From an uncultured Clostridia bacterium (GTDB lineage Bacteria > Bacillota > Clostridia > TANB77 > CAG-508), in contig CANQVM010000006.1 of assembly GCA_947627265.1 (NCBI GenBank), forward strand, positions 1 to 41,725: a stretch of 41,725 nt of DNA. The letters run 5' to 3'. Below are positions 1-9,129 of this stretch, piece after piece. A program made the translations under genes and the position numbers. The notes beneath the pieces were generated by a model. The model had not been told where the DNA came from and searched no databases. It was given only the letters and a program-made list of their open reading frames with translations. The first letter of the stretch is position 1. Each line of letters starts with the position of its first letter.

Positions 1-371
1 TATTGAAAATTTTAATATTTTTCTTTTAAAATAATAACATAAAAGCAGATAATTAGCAACTAATCATCTGCTCTATACATTTAATTTATTCAACACCCTA
101 TTTACAAATATGTGTAGTCATTTCATACCAGTTTATCAATTCATCTACATTTTCTTTATTAACCCTATCAATAATAATATATTTACTAATTTCTATTCGA
201 TTTTTCCATACAAAAGTTTGTAAACATTGTTCAAGTATTCTATATATAAATCTATACTAAATTACTATTTATGGATTCATTATACAATAAAAATATTAAA
301 TTATCAAACAATTTGTTTTCCAACAGTATGATGTTTTTCGTTTTATTTTTTATACTTTATAAAAATATTTA

Positions 372-779
372 TTATTGTTTTATTATTTCATTATATATAT
401 TATTAATATTTGTTTCATCTTTGTATTTGTTTTCCATTGGGCACATTCCTGTTTTCATTTTATTTATAATATAATCTACTTTTTTATTATAGTTGTATTT
501 TATATTATTATTTTGTAATATATCTATAGCAAAACTGCTTATAACATCTGCATATATTTCTTTTACACCTGCAACTATTAAAATTGATGCTGCAACTTTT
601 CCAATTACTTTATCTGCAATAATTGCTTCCTTTAAGCTATTTTCATTTTCTTGTAAAATTATTTTTATATCTTTTATTCCATCTTGATAATATTCTTTTA
701 TTTGTCCGTTTTTAAAACAAACAATTAATGAAGCATTTTTTTGATAAAGTATATTTTTTATTTGTTCTAATTTAGTCAT
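372..779 (-). CDS. DUF1893 domain protein
   Basis: ORF 135 aa; SLIVCFKNGQIKEYYQDGIKDI..., KVIGKVAASILIVAGVKEIYADVISS match the DUF1893 family from memory; overlaps the upstream ORF by a few nt. Confidence 0.8.
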   Translation of the reverse strand: MTKLEQIKNILYQKNASLIVCFKNGQIKEYYQDGIKDIKIILQENENSLKEAIIADKVIGKVAASILIVAGVKEIYADVISSFAIDILQNNNIKYNYNKKVDYIINKMKTGMCPMENKYKDETNINNIYNEIIKQ

Positions 780-1338
780 TTAAATTAATCCCTTTCTTTA
801 TTGTTTTACTAATGAATGGTACACAAATTAATTGTATAATAATTCCTGGTAATCCAGCTATAATACTTTGTGTTACAGATATTCCATAAGTAGATAATCC
901 TAATCCATTGATTGCAATAAATAATATACCTGCATATATTATTCTTCCTAAAATAATAGTGGCAATTAGTGATATATAAGAATTAAATTTTTTGTTTAAT
1001 ATACCTAAAATAATCGCATAAATAATGAGTTCTATTAACATATATGGTAATCTTTCAATTGTAGGCATACCTGTTAATAAATAACTGCATACTATTGAAC
1101 TTCCTGCTACAACACTTGCACTAGTAACTCCAAATGTAAATGCTGCAATTAATACAGCTATATGCATTGGTAAAAATGTTGCACCTGCACTTGCTCCTGC
1201 TAAAATATGGAATATTCTAGGTAATGCTATTCCTATTCCACTTAATAAAACCGTTCCTATAATATATTTTGCTTTTTTACTTGATAAAATTTTTACTAAA
1301 CGATTAGATTTTTTTATTGTTTCAATTTTTTCCATCAT
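772..1338 (-). CDS. ECF transporter S component-like membrane protein
   Basis: 188 aa multi-TM ORF with ...PMHIAVLIAAFTFGVTSASVVAGSSIVCSYLLTGMPT...; RBS aggaggg upstream. Confidence 0.65.
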   Translation of the reverse strand: MMEKIETIKKSNRLVKILSSKKAKYIIGTVLLSGIGIALPRIFHILAGASAGATFLPMHIAVLIAAFTFGVTSASVVAGSSIVCSYLLTGMPTIERLPYMLIELIIYAIILGILNKKFNSYISLIATIILGRIIYAGILFIAINGLGLSTYGISVTQSIIAGLPGIIIQLICVPFISKTIKKGINLND

Positions 1339-1386
1339 AATAAATCCCTCCTAATTTTTTATTAACTATATACTTTTTTCTCTTTT

Positions 1387-2277
1387 CTAATATATGTTAA
1401 TTAATTCATATTTAGTTGTTCCAAGACCAATTTTTTCAGCATAAGGTAAAATGTGTCTTCCAAGTTGTCTGTCTATTCTTTCTTGTAAAAGATGTGCACC
1501 TTCATCTTTTGAATCCCATATCATATCAATAAATGCTTGGTCATTTGCAACTGGATCTAAAGATGCAACTATTCCTAAATCATTCATAACTGGATCTGAT
1601 TGATGTGCATCACAATCGCAATCTACTGATAAGAAATTCATTACTGTTATATAAACTATTTTCTTATTATTTGCTTCAAAATAGTCAGCTACTGACTTTG
1701 CAGCTTCAGCCATAGATTCAATAAAAGCTTCTTGTTTAGGTAATTTTTCCCATAATTCATCTGGATCTTCTGTTATACCTGCTGTATGAATATATGCTTT
1801 TCCATTTCTTGAAGCAACACCAATTGATTGATTTTTTAAGTTTGCTCCAAAACCTCCCATAGCGTGACCTTTACCATGTGCTAAATTTAACATCGCATCA
1901 TATCTGTCTAAATGTGTTCCTACAAGATTATATTTTAAATGTTTACCATTATTTACTGGTATTTTCATCTCTCCATCTTCATCCATAATATCTACACCTG
2001 CATATGATGTAAATCCATGATCTTTAGCAACTTTTATATGGTCTTCTGCTGTATTTCTTTCACCTGCATAAGCTGTATTACATTCAATAATTGTACCATT
2101 TAATTTTTTTACTAATGGTCCTATTAAATCTGCTTTTAAGTATCCTCTTGAACCTGCTTCTCCTGTTGATACTTTTACTCCGATTTTTCCTTTTAGTTCT
2201 ACTCCTAATGCTTCATATATTTTAATTAAATTTTCTGGAGTTATTTCTTTTGCATAATAAACTTTTGCTCTTTCCAT
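1387..2277 (-). CDS. DUF362 domain-containing protein (uncharacterised Fe-S-type protein family)
   Basis: 296 aa; KVSTGEAGSRGYLKADLIGPLV, GAHLLQERIDRQLGRHILPYAEKIGLGTTKYEL; RBS aggaggaga before ATG. Confidence 0.75.
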   Translation of the reverse strand: MERAKVYYAKEITPENLIKIYEALGVELKGKIGVKVSTGEAGSRGYLKADLIGPLVKKLNGTIIECNTAYAGERNTAEDHIKVAKDHGFTSYAGVDIMDEDGEMKIPVNNGKHLKYNLVGTHLDRYDAMLNLAHGKGHAMGGFGANLKNQSIGVASRNGKAYIHTAGITEDPDELWEKLPKQEAFIESMAEAAKSVADYFEANNKKIVYITVMNFLSVDCDCDAHQSDPVMNDLGIVASLDPVANDQAFIDMIWDSKDEGAHLLQERIDRQLGRHILPYAEKIGLGTTKYELINIY

Positions 2278-2278
2278 T

Positions 2279-2475
2279 TCTCCTCTTCCTTTCTATTTTA
2301 TAAATATATTTTTTTAATTTATTATATTCTTCATCTGTAAGTGCTTCTAGCCATTCATTAGAATTTTCTTTGCCTTGGACTTCAACAGCAATATGAGAAA
2401 ACCAAATATCTCTTTTTGCTCCGTGCCAATGTTTAACATTAGCAGGAATTTTAATTACCATTTCTGGTTTTAAAT
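2279..2475 (-). pseudogene. C-terminal cupin remnant (second half of a cupin barrel), out of frame with the CMD ORF
   Basis: LKPEMVIKIPANVKHWHGAKRDIWFSHIAVEVQGKENSNEWLEALTDEEYNKLK; first half of the cupin absent. Confidence 0.65.
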
Positions 2476-2796
2476 TTCTTCCTCTCCATATACTTCTTTT
2501 ATTAGTCCAAATGCACTCCATGCTTTTGGCCAACCGCTATAGAAAGCAAGTTGCGTAACTATTTCAACAGCTTCTTGTTTTGTTATTCCATGTTCTTTTC
2601 CTATTATAAAATGTGATTTTAATTGTGAAAATAATCCTTGAGCCATAAGTGCAGAAATTGTTATCATACTTCTATCTCTAAGAGATAATTCTGCTTCTCT
2701 TGACCATATTTTTCCAAATAAAACATCATCATTTAATCTAGCAAATTCTGGTGCTAGTTTTCCTAAATTATCTCTACCTGCTGTTTGTTTTTTCAC
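2470..2796 (-). CDS. Carboxymuconolactone decarboxylase family protein, truncated relative to the usual CMD-cupin fusion
   Basis: LSLRDRSMITISALMAQGLFSQLKSHFIIGKEHGITKQEAVEIVTQLAFYSGWPKAWSAF. Confidence 0.8.
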   Translation of the reverse strand: MKKQTAGRDNLGKLAPEFARLNDDVLFGKIWSREAELSLRDRSMITISALMAQGLFSQLKSHFIIGKEHGITKQEAVEIVTQLAFYSGWPKAWSAFGLIKEVYGEEEI

Positions 2797-2909
2797 TTTT
2801 ATTTCCTCCTTTAATTTTAATTATTATAATAATTTTATTATATTATACATAAAAAAACAATAGTACGAAATAAAAATAGTTATAAAATATAAACATACTA
2901 TTGATAAAA

Positions 2910-2954
2910 ATAAAAAATTTATACAGATTATTATAATCCATATAAATTTTTTAT
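2910..2954 (-). terminator. Hairpin terminator downstream of the DUF2798 gene
   Basis: ataaaaaatttata ... tataaattttttat inverted repeat flanked by A/T tracts. Confidence 0.5.
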
Positions 2955-2963
2955 TTTTTATAA

Positions 2964-3560
2964 CTAATTTACTCCTGCTAATTCACGAGCATTAGTTTCA
3001 TTATCTTTATTTTTGTTTTTGGTATTTCTTACAAAAATCAACTTAAATATTGTTCTGACTAATGGTTGTATAAAGAATAATTGTGTAAAATATGCAAACG
3101 GAAAATTGAAGCATACTAGTTTAAGCCAATTTGCAAGTAATGTAAATATATTAAATCCCATATAATAAGGATAATATAAAAATGCTGCTATAAAACTCAT
3201 TGCAGGACACATAATTCCAACTGTTGCACATATTATTGCTGTTTCAAATATTACAGGATGAGTTTCCTTTATATCAAATATTTTTGAAACCAACTTAAAT
3301 GAAAGTGGACTTCCTAAAAATATTTCAAGACAATAAGCTAAACAAAATTCAACTAAAATAATAGCCCATATAGGTAACATTTGTCCACACATCATAACTC
3401 CACCTTGTTTATTGATAGCTTCTATTACACTTGTTGACTCATTTGCTGTCATCAACGTATTTCCATTAACAACATATAAACTAAAAAAAACATATGCATG
3501 TACAGTTATAATAACAGTTATTAACGCAAACATTAGTCTTTGAAACTTATTTTGTGGCAT
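2964..3560 (-). CDS. DUF2798-like membrane protein; start set at 3560 rather than the ORF-track 3677
   Basis: MPQNKFQRLMFALITVIITVHAYVFFSLYVVNGNT; strong SD (gaaaggagtgaaaaaaATG) directly before the internal ATG. Confidence 0.7.
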   Translation of the reverse strand: MPQNKFQRLMFALITVIITVHAYVFFSLYVVNGNTLMTANESTSVIEAINKQGGVMMCGQMLPIWAIILVEFCLAYCLEIFLGSPLSFKLVSKIFDIKETHPVIFETAIICATVGIMCPAMSFIAAFLYYPYYMGFNIFTLLANWLKLVCFNFPFAYFTQLFFIQPLVRTIFKLIFVRNTKNKNKDNETNARELAGVN

Positions 3561-3796
3561 TTTTTTCACTCCTTTCGACAAAATAAAAACACATATAATG
3601 CTGGCAAAAATCCAATTATAGATAATTTTTAAAAGTTCTGTAATCAGATTTATGTGCTCAAGCACTACATGTGTCATCTTTTATATTTTATTAACATTTA
3701 CAATTTTAACAAAAGAATTTTATTTTGTCAAACTAAATCTGCCACTTCTTTATAATCTACTGTATAAGTTTCTACCACTAAAACAAATGCTACTTA

Positions 3797-4771
3797 TTAT
3801 CTAAGTTCTTGCTTTTCTTCTTTTAATTGTCTTAATGCTTTATTTAAACCTGGTACATTACAATTATGTATTACTAATCCGTTTTGAACAGCTTTAGCAA
3901 AATTCATTAAATCCATTTGGCAATATCTATATTGTTTTTTATTATAAATATATATTTGAGTTCCATTTTTAGTTTGTACAGCAATACAATTGACATAGTG
4001 CCTTTCATTATTTATATCTTTATAACAATCAATTATTCTAATTTTACTATTTCCTGTACTATAATTAAATTCTTTCTTATTAAAAAATTCTTCTAATACT
4101 GTTTTATGATGCCATTGTCTGTCTGTATATCCCATATTTGGATTATTATATATATCAATATTTTCTAAAACAAATTTTGCTTTTTCATCAAAATTCTCCA
4201 TAAAATCAACATCATATTTTAATAAATATAGATAATCATCAGAATAATAATTTTCATCATCAATATATCCGCTTTTTCTATCCATTTGTTCTTGTTCAAA
4301 TCTACTTATAACATAAGTATTTTCATCAGTTACTGATAACCCAAAATTTTTAGTAAATGAATGTGATTGAATATGATACATATCTTCTTGTAAATCAACC
4401 ATATAAGGTTTTCCATCTTTTGGAGTAATTATGTTATACACATGTGGACATTTTCTATAATTATCAGAATCAATAAATGTTATTATATTTACTCCAAATT
4501 TCTTAAGAATATACTCCAGTATATATGCAACAGATTTACATATTACTGTATTTGTTTCCAAACATTTGTCTAAATCTGTCAAGTTTCTACTATGATATTT
4601 ATATAGATTTTGATTATTTTTACTATTCCCAAATGGTTTAAATTTTGGATTAAATGAAAATCTTTTTCCTAAATCTATATAAATATGTCTTATTATTTCT
4701 GTTTCAGTCATATCACCTTTTTGTAATATGTATTCTTTTATATTTTCTATATATTTATTTAAATTACTCAT
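3797..4771 (-). CDS. Hypothetical protein with possible transglutaminase/papain-like Cys-His-Asp triad
   Basis: 324 aa; ordered motifs TNTVICKSVAYILEYIL (Cys), CPHVYNIIT (His), KPYMVDLQED (Asp). Confidence 0.45.
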   Translation of the reverse strand: MSNLNKYIENIKEYILQKGDMTETEIIRHIYIDLGKRFSFNPKFKPFGNSKNNQNLYKYHSRNLTDLDKCLETNTVICKSVAYILEYILKKFGVNIITFIDSDNYRKCPHVYNIITPKDGKPYMVDLQEDMYHIQSHSFTKNFGLSVTDENTYVISRFEQEQMDRKSGYIDDENYYSDDYLYLLKYDVDFMENFDEKAKFVLENIDIYNNPNMGYTDRQWHHKTVLEEFFNKKEFNYSTGNSKIRIIDCYKDINNERHYVNCIAVQTKNGTQIYIYNKKQYRYCQMDLMNFAKAVQNGLVIHNCNVPGLNKALRQLKEEKQELR

Positions 4772-4879
4772 ATTTATATCACTTTACCTTTTATTATTTC
4801 TTTTATTACTTTTCCTGCTAAAATTAAACCCGCTTTTTTGTAATATGATATGTTTTGATTTACTTAATCTTAAATTAAG

Positions 4880-6763
4880 TTATTCTAATTCAAAAGCACC
4901 TGTATATAACTGATAATATATTCCCTTCTGATTTATTAATTCTTCATGTTCTCCTCTTTCAATAATTCTTCCATGATCTAATACCATAATAGCTTTTGCA
5001 TTTCTAACAGTAGAAAGTCTATGTGCAATTACAAAAACAGTTCTTCCTTTCATAAGTTTATCCATACCATCTTGAACTATTTTCTCTGTTCTTGTATCTA
5101 TACTTGATGTAGCTTCATCTAATATCATAACAGGTGGATTAACTAAAGCACATCTAGCTATTGCAAGTAATTGTATTTGTCCTTGAGATAAGCTTGAACC
5201 ATCTCCGGAAATTTCTGTATCATATCCATTTGGAAGTCTCATAATAAAGTCATGTGCATTTGCGAGTTTGGCAGCTTCAATTACTTGATCATCTGTTGCA
5301 TCATCCATACCATATTTTATATTATCTTTTATTGTTCCTGTAAATAAATTTGTATCTTGAAGAACCATTCCAAGTGAAAGTCTTAAATCATCTTTTTTTA
5401 TTTTGTTAATATTAATTCCATCATATCTGATTTTTCCATCTTCAATATCATAAAAACGATTTATCAAGTTTGTAATTGTTGTTTTTCCAGCTCCTGTCGC
5501 TCCCACAAAGGCAATCTTTTGTCCTGGTTCTGCAAATAAACTTATATTGTGTAAAACTATTTCTCCCTCTTCATATCCAAAGTCAACATCATTCATTTCA
5601 ATATAACCTTTAACTTCAATATATTCCAATCTTCCATCATGATGTAAATATTTCCATGCCCATATATCTGTTTTTTCATCTGTTTGTGTTAAAACTCCAT
5701 TTACATATTTAGCATTTACTAAAGTAACATATCCTTCATCTTTTTCTGGCTCTTCATCCATTAATTCAAAAATTCTCTTTGCACCTGCTAAAGCCATAAC
5801 AACTGCATTCAATTGTTGAGAAACTTGATTTATTGGTCTTATAAAAGTTTTACTAAGTTGTAAAAATGAAACAATTAAGCCAACAGTTATATTTCCTATT
5901 CCATTTATAGCAAGTAGTCCTCCAGTAATTGCAATAAGGGCATATTGAACATTTCCTAAAGCTCCATTTATAGGCATTAAAATATTTGCAAATTTATTTG
6001 CATTATAAACATCTTCACAAAGCTCATCATTTATTTTATTGAATTTTTCTTTTGCTTTATTCTCATAGCAAAATACTTTAACAACTTTTTGTCCATTAAT
6101 CATTTCTTCTATATAACCATTTACTTTTGCCACAGACTCTTGTTGTCTAATAAAATACCCTACACTTTTAGAAGAAATCTTTTTAGTAACCCAAAGTATA
6201 ATTACCAAAGAAAAGACAACAACTAAAGTAAGATATATGTTTGTAAATACCATTGAAATAAAAACTGTAAGTATTGTAACTATTGAAGTAAGTGCTTGTG
6301 GTATACTTTGTGATATCATTTGGTTTAAAGTATCTATATCATTTGTATAATGACTCATTATATCTCCATGTGTATGTGTATCAAAATATCTAATAGGAAG
6401 TTTTTGCATTTTAATAAACATCTCATCACGAATCTTCTTTAATGTTCCTTGGGTAATAGTAGCCATTATTCTGCTTTGCAAAAAACTTGAAATTACTCCA
6501 ATTAAATATATAATTGCCATTATTCCTATAGCATACAAAAGCGAAGTAAATACTGGATTACTTACATTTGTTAAAGGAACAATATAATCATCTATTAATG
6601 TTTGTAAAAATAAATTTCCTCCAACAGATGAAAGGATTGCTAAAATCATACAAACAAGAACTAAAATAATTCTAAATTTATAATATTTTGTTATATAACC
6701 AATAACTCTGCCTAAAATTCTAAAATCAATTTTTTTTCTTTTTCTTACATTGTCTTTATCCAT
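4880..6763 (-). CDS. ABC transporter ATP-binding/permease protein (MDR type, second half of heterodimer)
   Basis: 627 aa; Walker A GATGAGKTT, signature LSQGQ, Walker B PVMILDEATSSID. Confidence 0.93.
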   Translation of the reverse strand: MDKDNVRKRKKIDFRILGRVIGYITKYYKFRIILVLVCMILAILSSVGGNLFLQTLIDDYIVPLTNVSNPVFTSLLYAIGIMAIIYLIGVISSFLQSRIMATITQGTLKKIRDEMFIKMQKLPIRYFDTHTHGDIMSHYTNDIDTLNQMISQSIPQALTSIVTILTVFISMVFTNIYLTLVVVFSLVIILWVTKKISSKSVGYFIRQQESVAKVNGYIEEMINGQKVVKVFCYENKAKEKFNKINDELCEDVYNANKFANILMPINGALGNVQYALIAITGGLLAINGIGNITVGLIVSFLQLSKTFIRPINQVSQQLNAVVMALAGAKRIFELMDEEPEKDEGYVTLVNAKYVNGVLTQTDEKTDIWAWKYLHHDGRLEYIEVKGYIEMNDVDFGYEEGEIVLHNISLFAEPGQKIAFVGATGAGKTTITNLINRFYDIEDGKIRYDGININKIKKDDLRLSLGMVLQDTNLFTGTIKDNIKYGMDDATDDQVIEAAKLANAHDFIMRLPNGYDTEISGDGSSLSQGQIQLLAIARCALVNPPVMILDEATSSIDTRTEKIVQDGMDKLMKGRTVFVIAHRLSTVRNAKAIMVLDHGRIIERGEHEELINQKGIYYQLYTGAFELE

Positions 6764-8493
6764 TATTCTTTTTGCCTCCTTTTACTTGAGAATAGTATAC
6801 TTCTTTATATATCTTATTTGTTGCTAAAAGCTCTTCATGTGTTCCTATTCCATTTATTGTTCCATTATCTAATACAATTATTTTATCTGCATCTTGAACA
6901 GAAGAAATCCTTTGTGCAATTATTATTTTTGTAGTGTTTGGTATTTCCTCTTTAAATGCTTTTCTAATTAAACTATCTGTTTTTGTATCCACCGCACTTG
7001 TAGAGTCATCTAATATTAAAATTTTAGGCTTTTTAAGTAATGCTCTAGCAATACAAAGTCTTTGCTTTTGACCACCAGATACGTTGGTTCCACCTTGTTT
7101 AATATATGTATTATATTTATCTGGGAATTCATCAATAAAACTATCTGCTTGAGCAAGTTTGCATGCTTTTACTAATTCTTCATCACTTGCATTTTCATTT
7201 CCCCATCTTAAATTTTCTTTAATTGTTCCTGAAAATAATACATTTTTTTGAAGTACCATAGCGACTTGATTTCTTAGTGATTCTATATCATAATCTCTAA
7301 CATCTATCCCTCCAACTTTTATAGATCCCTTTGTTACATCGTAAAGTCTAGGAATAAGTTGTACAAATGTAGATTTAGAAGAACCTGTTCCTCCGATTAT
7401 TCCAATTGTTTCTCCAGAATTTATTTGTACATTTATATTTTTAAGACACAATTTATTTTCATCTTTAACATAACTAAAATCAACATTTTCAAAAGTAATC
7501 GATCCATCTTTTACCTCTTTAATAGTTGTTTCTTTGTTCCATAAATCGCTTTTTTCATCTAAAATTTCTACAATTCTCTCACAAGATGCTCTTGAAATCA
7601 TTATCATAACTAAAATCATTGATAAAATCATAAGTGAAATTAATATTTGCATAGCATAAGAAACAAGACTTGTAAACTCTCCTGTTGTAATTCCTCCAAA
7701 TACTATCTCTTTTCCTCCAAACCAAGAGATAAGAACAATTATAGTACTTACTGTAAATTGCATTAATGGATTATTTAATGCAACTATTTTTTCTGCTTTT
7801 ACAAATTGATTATAAATATTCTCCGAAGTTTTATTAAATTTATTAATTTCTTTTTCTTCTGTTACAAATAATTTTACAACTCTAATTCCTCTAACATTTT
7901 CTTGGACAATACTATTTAATTTATCATATATTTTTATTGCTTTTTCAAATATTGGATGTGCTTTAGTTGCTATAAAATACAATCCTAATCCTAAAATTGG
8001 TATAGCAATTAAAAATATTATTGCAAGTTTTGCTTTTATAAAAAATGCCATAATTAAAGAAAATATAATCATCAAAGGTGCTCTAATTGCAACTCTTATT
8101 AACATTTGAAATGCCATTTGAACATTATTTATATCTGTTGTACATCTTGTAACTATACTAGATGTAGAAAATTTATCTATATTTGAAAAAGAAAATTCTT
8201 GTATATTATTATATATTTTTCTTCTCAAGTTTCTCGCAAAATCCACTACTAGCTTTTGCAGCATATTTTCCAGATTTAGCTCCACAATACATAGCAAGTA
8301 GTGAACATACAATAAGTGCAATTCCAACTTCTATTATAACAATACTATTTGATTTATTTATCCCATTATCAATTAATAGAGCCATAAGATATGGGATAAC
8401 TACATCTAAAATTGATTCAAAAGCAACAAATATTGGTGTTAAAATTGTTTCTTTTTTAAATTCTCCTATACAACTCATCAACTTTTTTATCAT
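6756..8493 (-). CDS. ABC transporter ATP-binding/permease protein (first half of heterodimer), split by a +1 shift in a T4 run (8238-8241)
   Basis: N-term ORF ...SGKYAAKASSGF continues in the +1 frame as ARNLRRKIYNNIQEFSFSNIDKFSTSS; Walker A GGTGSSKST, signature VSGGQKQR, LILDDSTSAVD. Confidence 0.85.
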
Positions 8494-8888
8494 TTTTAAT
8501 TCTCCTTTTTGTTATATTACTAAATTTTATTATTTTCTAAAATATCTATTTTTAAGTGGTTTATTACATCTTTATGTTACTTTTTATTTTATCTAAAATA
8601 GAAAATACTTGGGTTAATTCATTTTGGTTCGTTACACGAGAACTATTCAATCTCAACTTGCTTAAATATATTATGTAAAAGCTGGATAACACTTTTTATC
8701 ACGAGAACTTTACAACGTTATCCAATCTCTTCAATCGTAATAAAAAGAAGTATAATAATCAATTACTTAATTGTAATTAACTATTACACTTTTATAGTGC
8801 CAAAATTATTTCGTAATTTGTTACACCAATGTTATGAAAAAACTAATCATTCTAAAATTTTTAAAAAATAACTATGAATAGTAACTTT

Positions 8889-9063
8889 TTATTTATTATC
8901 CAACTTTTCTGTTTTACTTGGACTACATGTTGAAATTGTAGTTAAAGTATCTCCGAAGTTGTGTAAAAAATGCTGATAAACAATTTATTTCTTCTTGTGT
9001 TTTATCTTTTGCAATTTGACAAGCTAAAATAGAAATAAAAGTTACAAATTCACAAGATTCCAT
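8889..9063 (-). CDS. Small Cys-containing DUF6774-like protein, requires +1 frameshift at CGG (8953-8955)
   Basis: gaggaggttacatATG; MESCEFVTFISILACQIAKDKTQEEINCLSAFFTQL-[CGG +1]-GDTLTTISTCSPSKTEKLDNK*; family recalled from memory. Confidence 0.6.
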
Positions 9064-9129
9064 ATGTAACCTCCTCTATGTAGATTATATGATTTGATTT
9101 TTCTTATGTTAAAATATGTTTCTTGTAAT

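Noticed and set aside
106-260. Possible C-terminal coding remnant on the minus strand (...RILEQCLQTFVWKNRIEISKYIIIDRVNKENVDELINWYEMTTHICK*)
   Set aside because: Looks protein-like but has no start codon and an upstream in-frame stop; family not recognisable, so not called.
271-687. Plus-strand ORFs at the window start (67 and 64 aa)
   Set aside because: Hydrophobic antisense translation of the DUF1893 gene and AT-rich intergenic DNA.
3561-3677. N-terminal extension of the DUF2798 ORF
   Set aside because: A strong SD precedes the internal ATG at 3560, and homology recognised by eye begins at MPQNKFQRLMFALI.
4780-4880. Short minus-strand frame KKAGLILAGKVIKEIIKGKVI between the ABC transporter and the 324-aa gene
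   Set aside because: No start codon or SD; its CGG trinucleotide is out of frame in that reading, so it gives no evidence for the CGG rule.
8600-8780. Short repeats acgagaact (x2) and tggataac/gttatcca in the intergenic region
   Set aside because: Too short and imperfect to call as a mobile element or regulatory RNA without comparative data.
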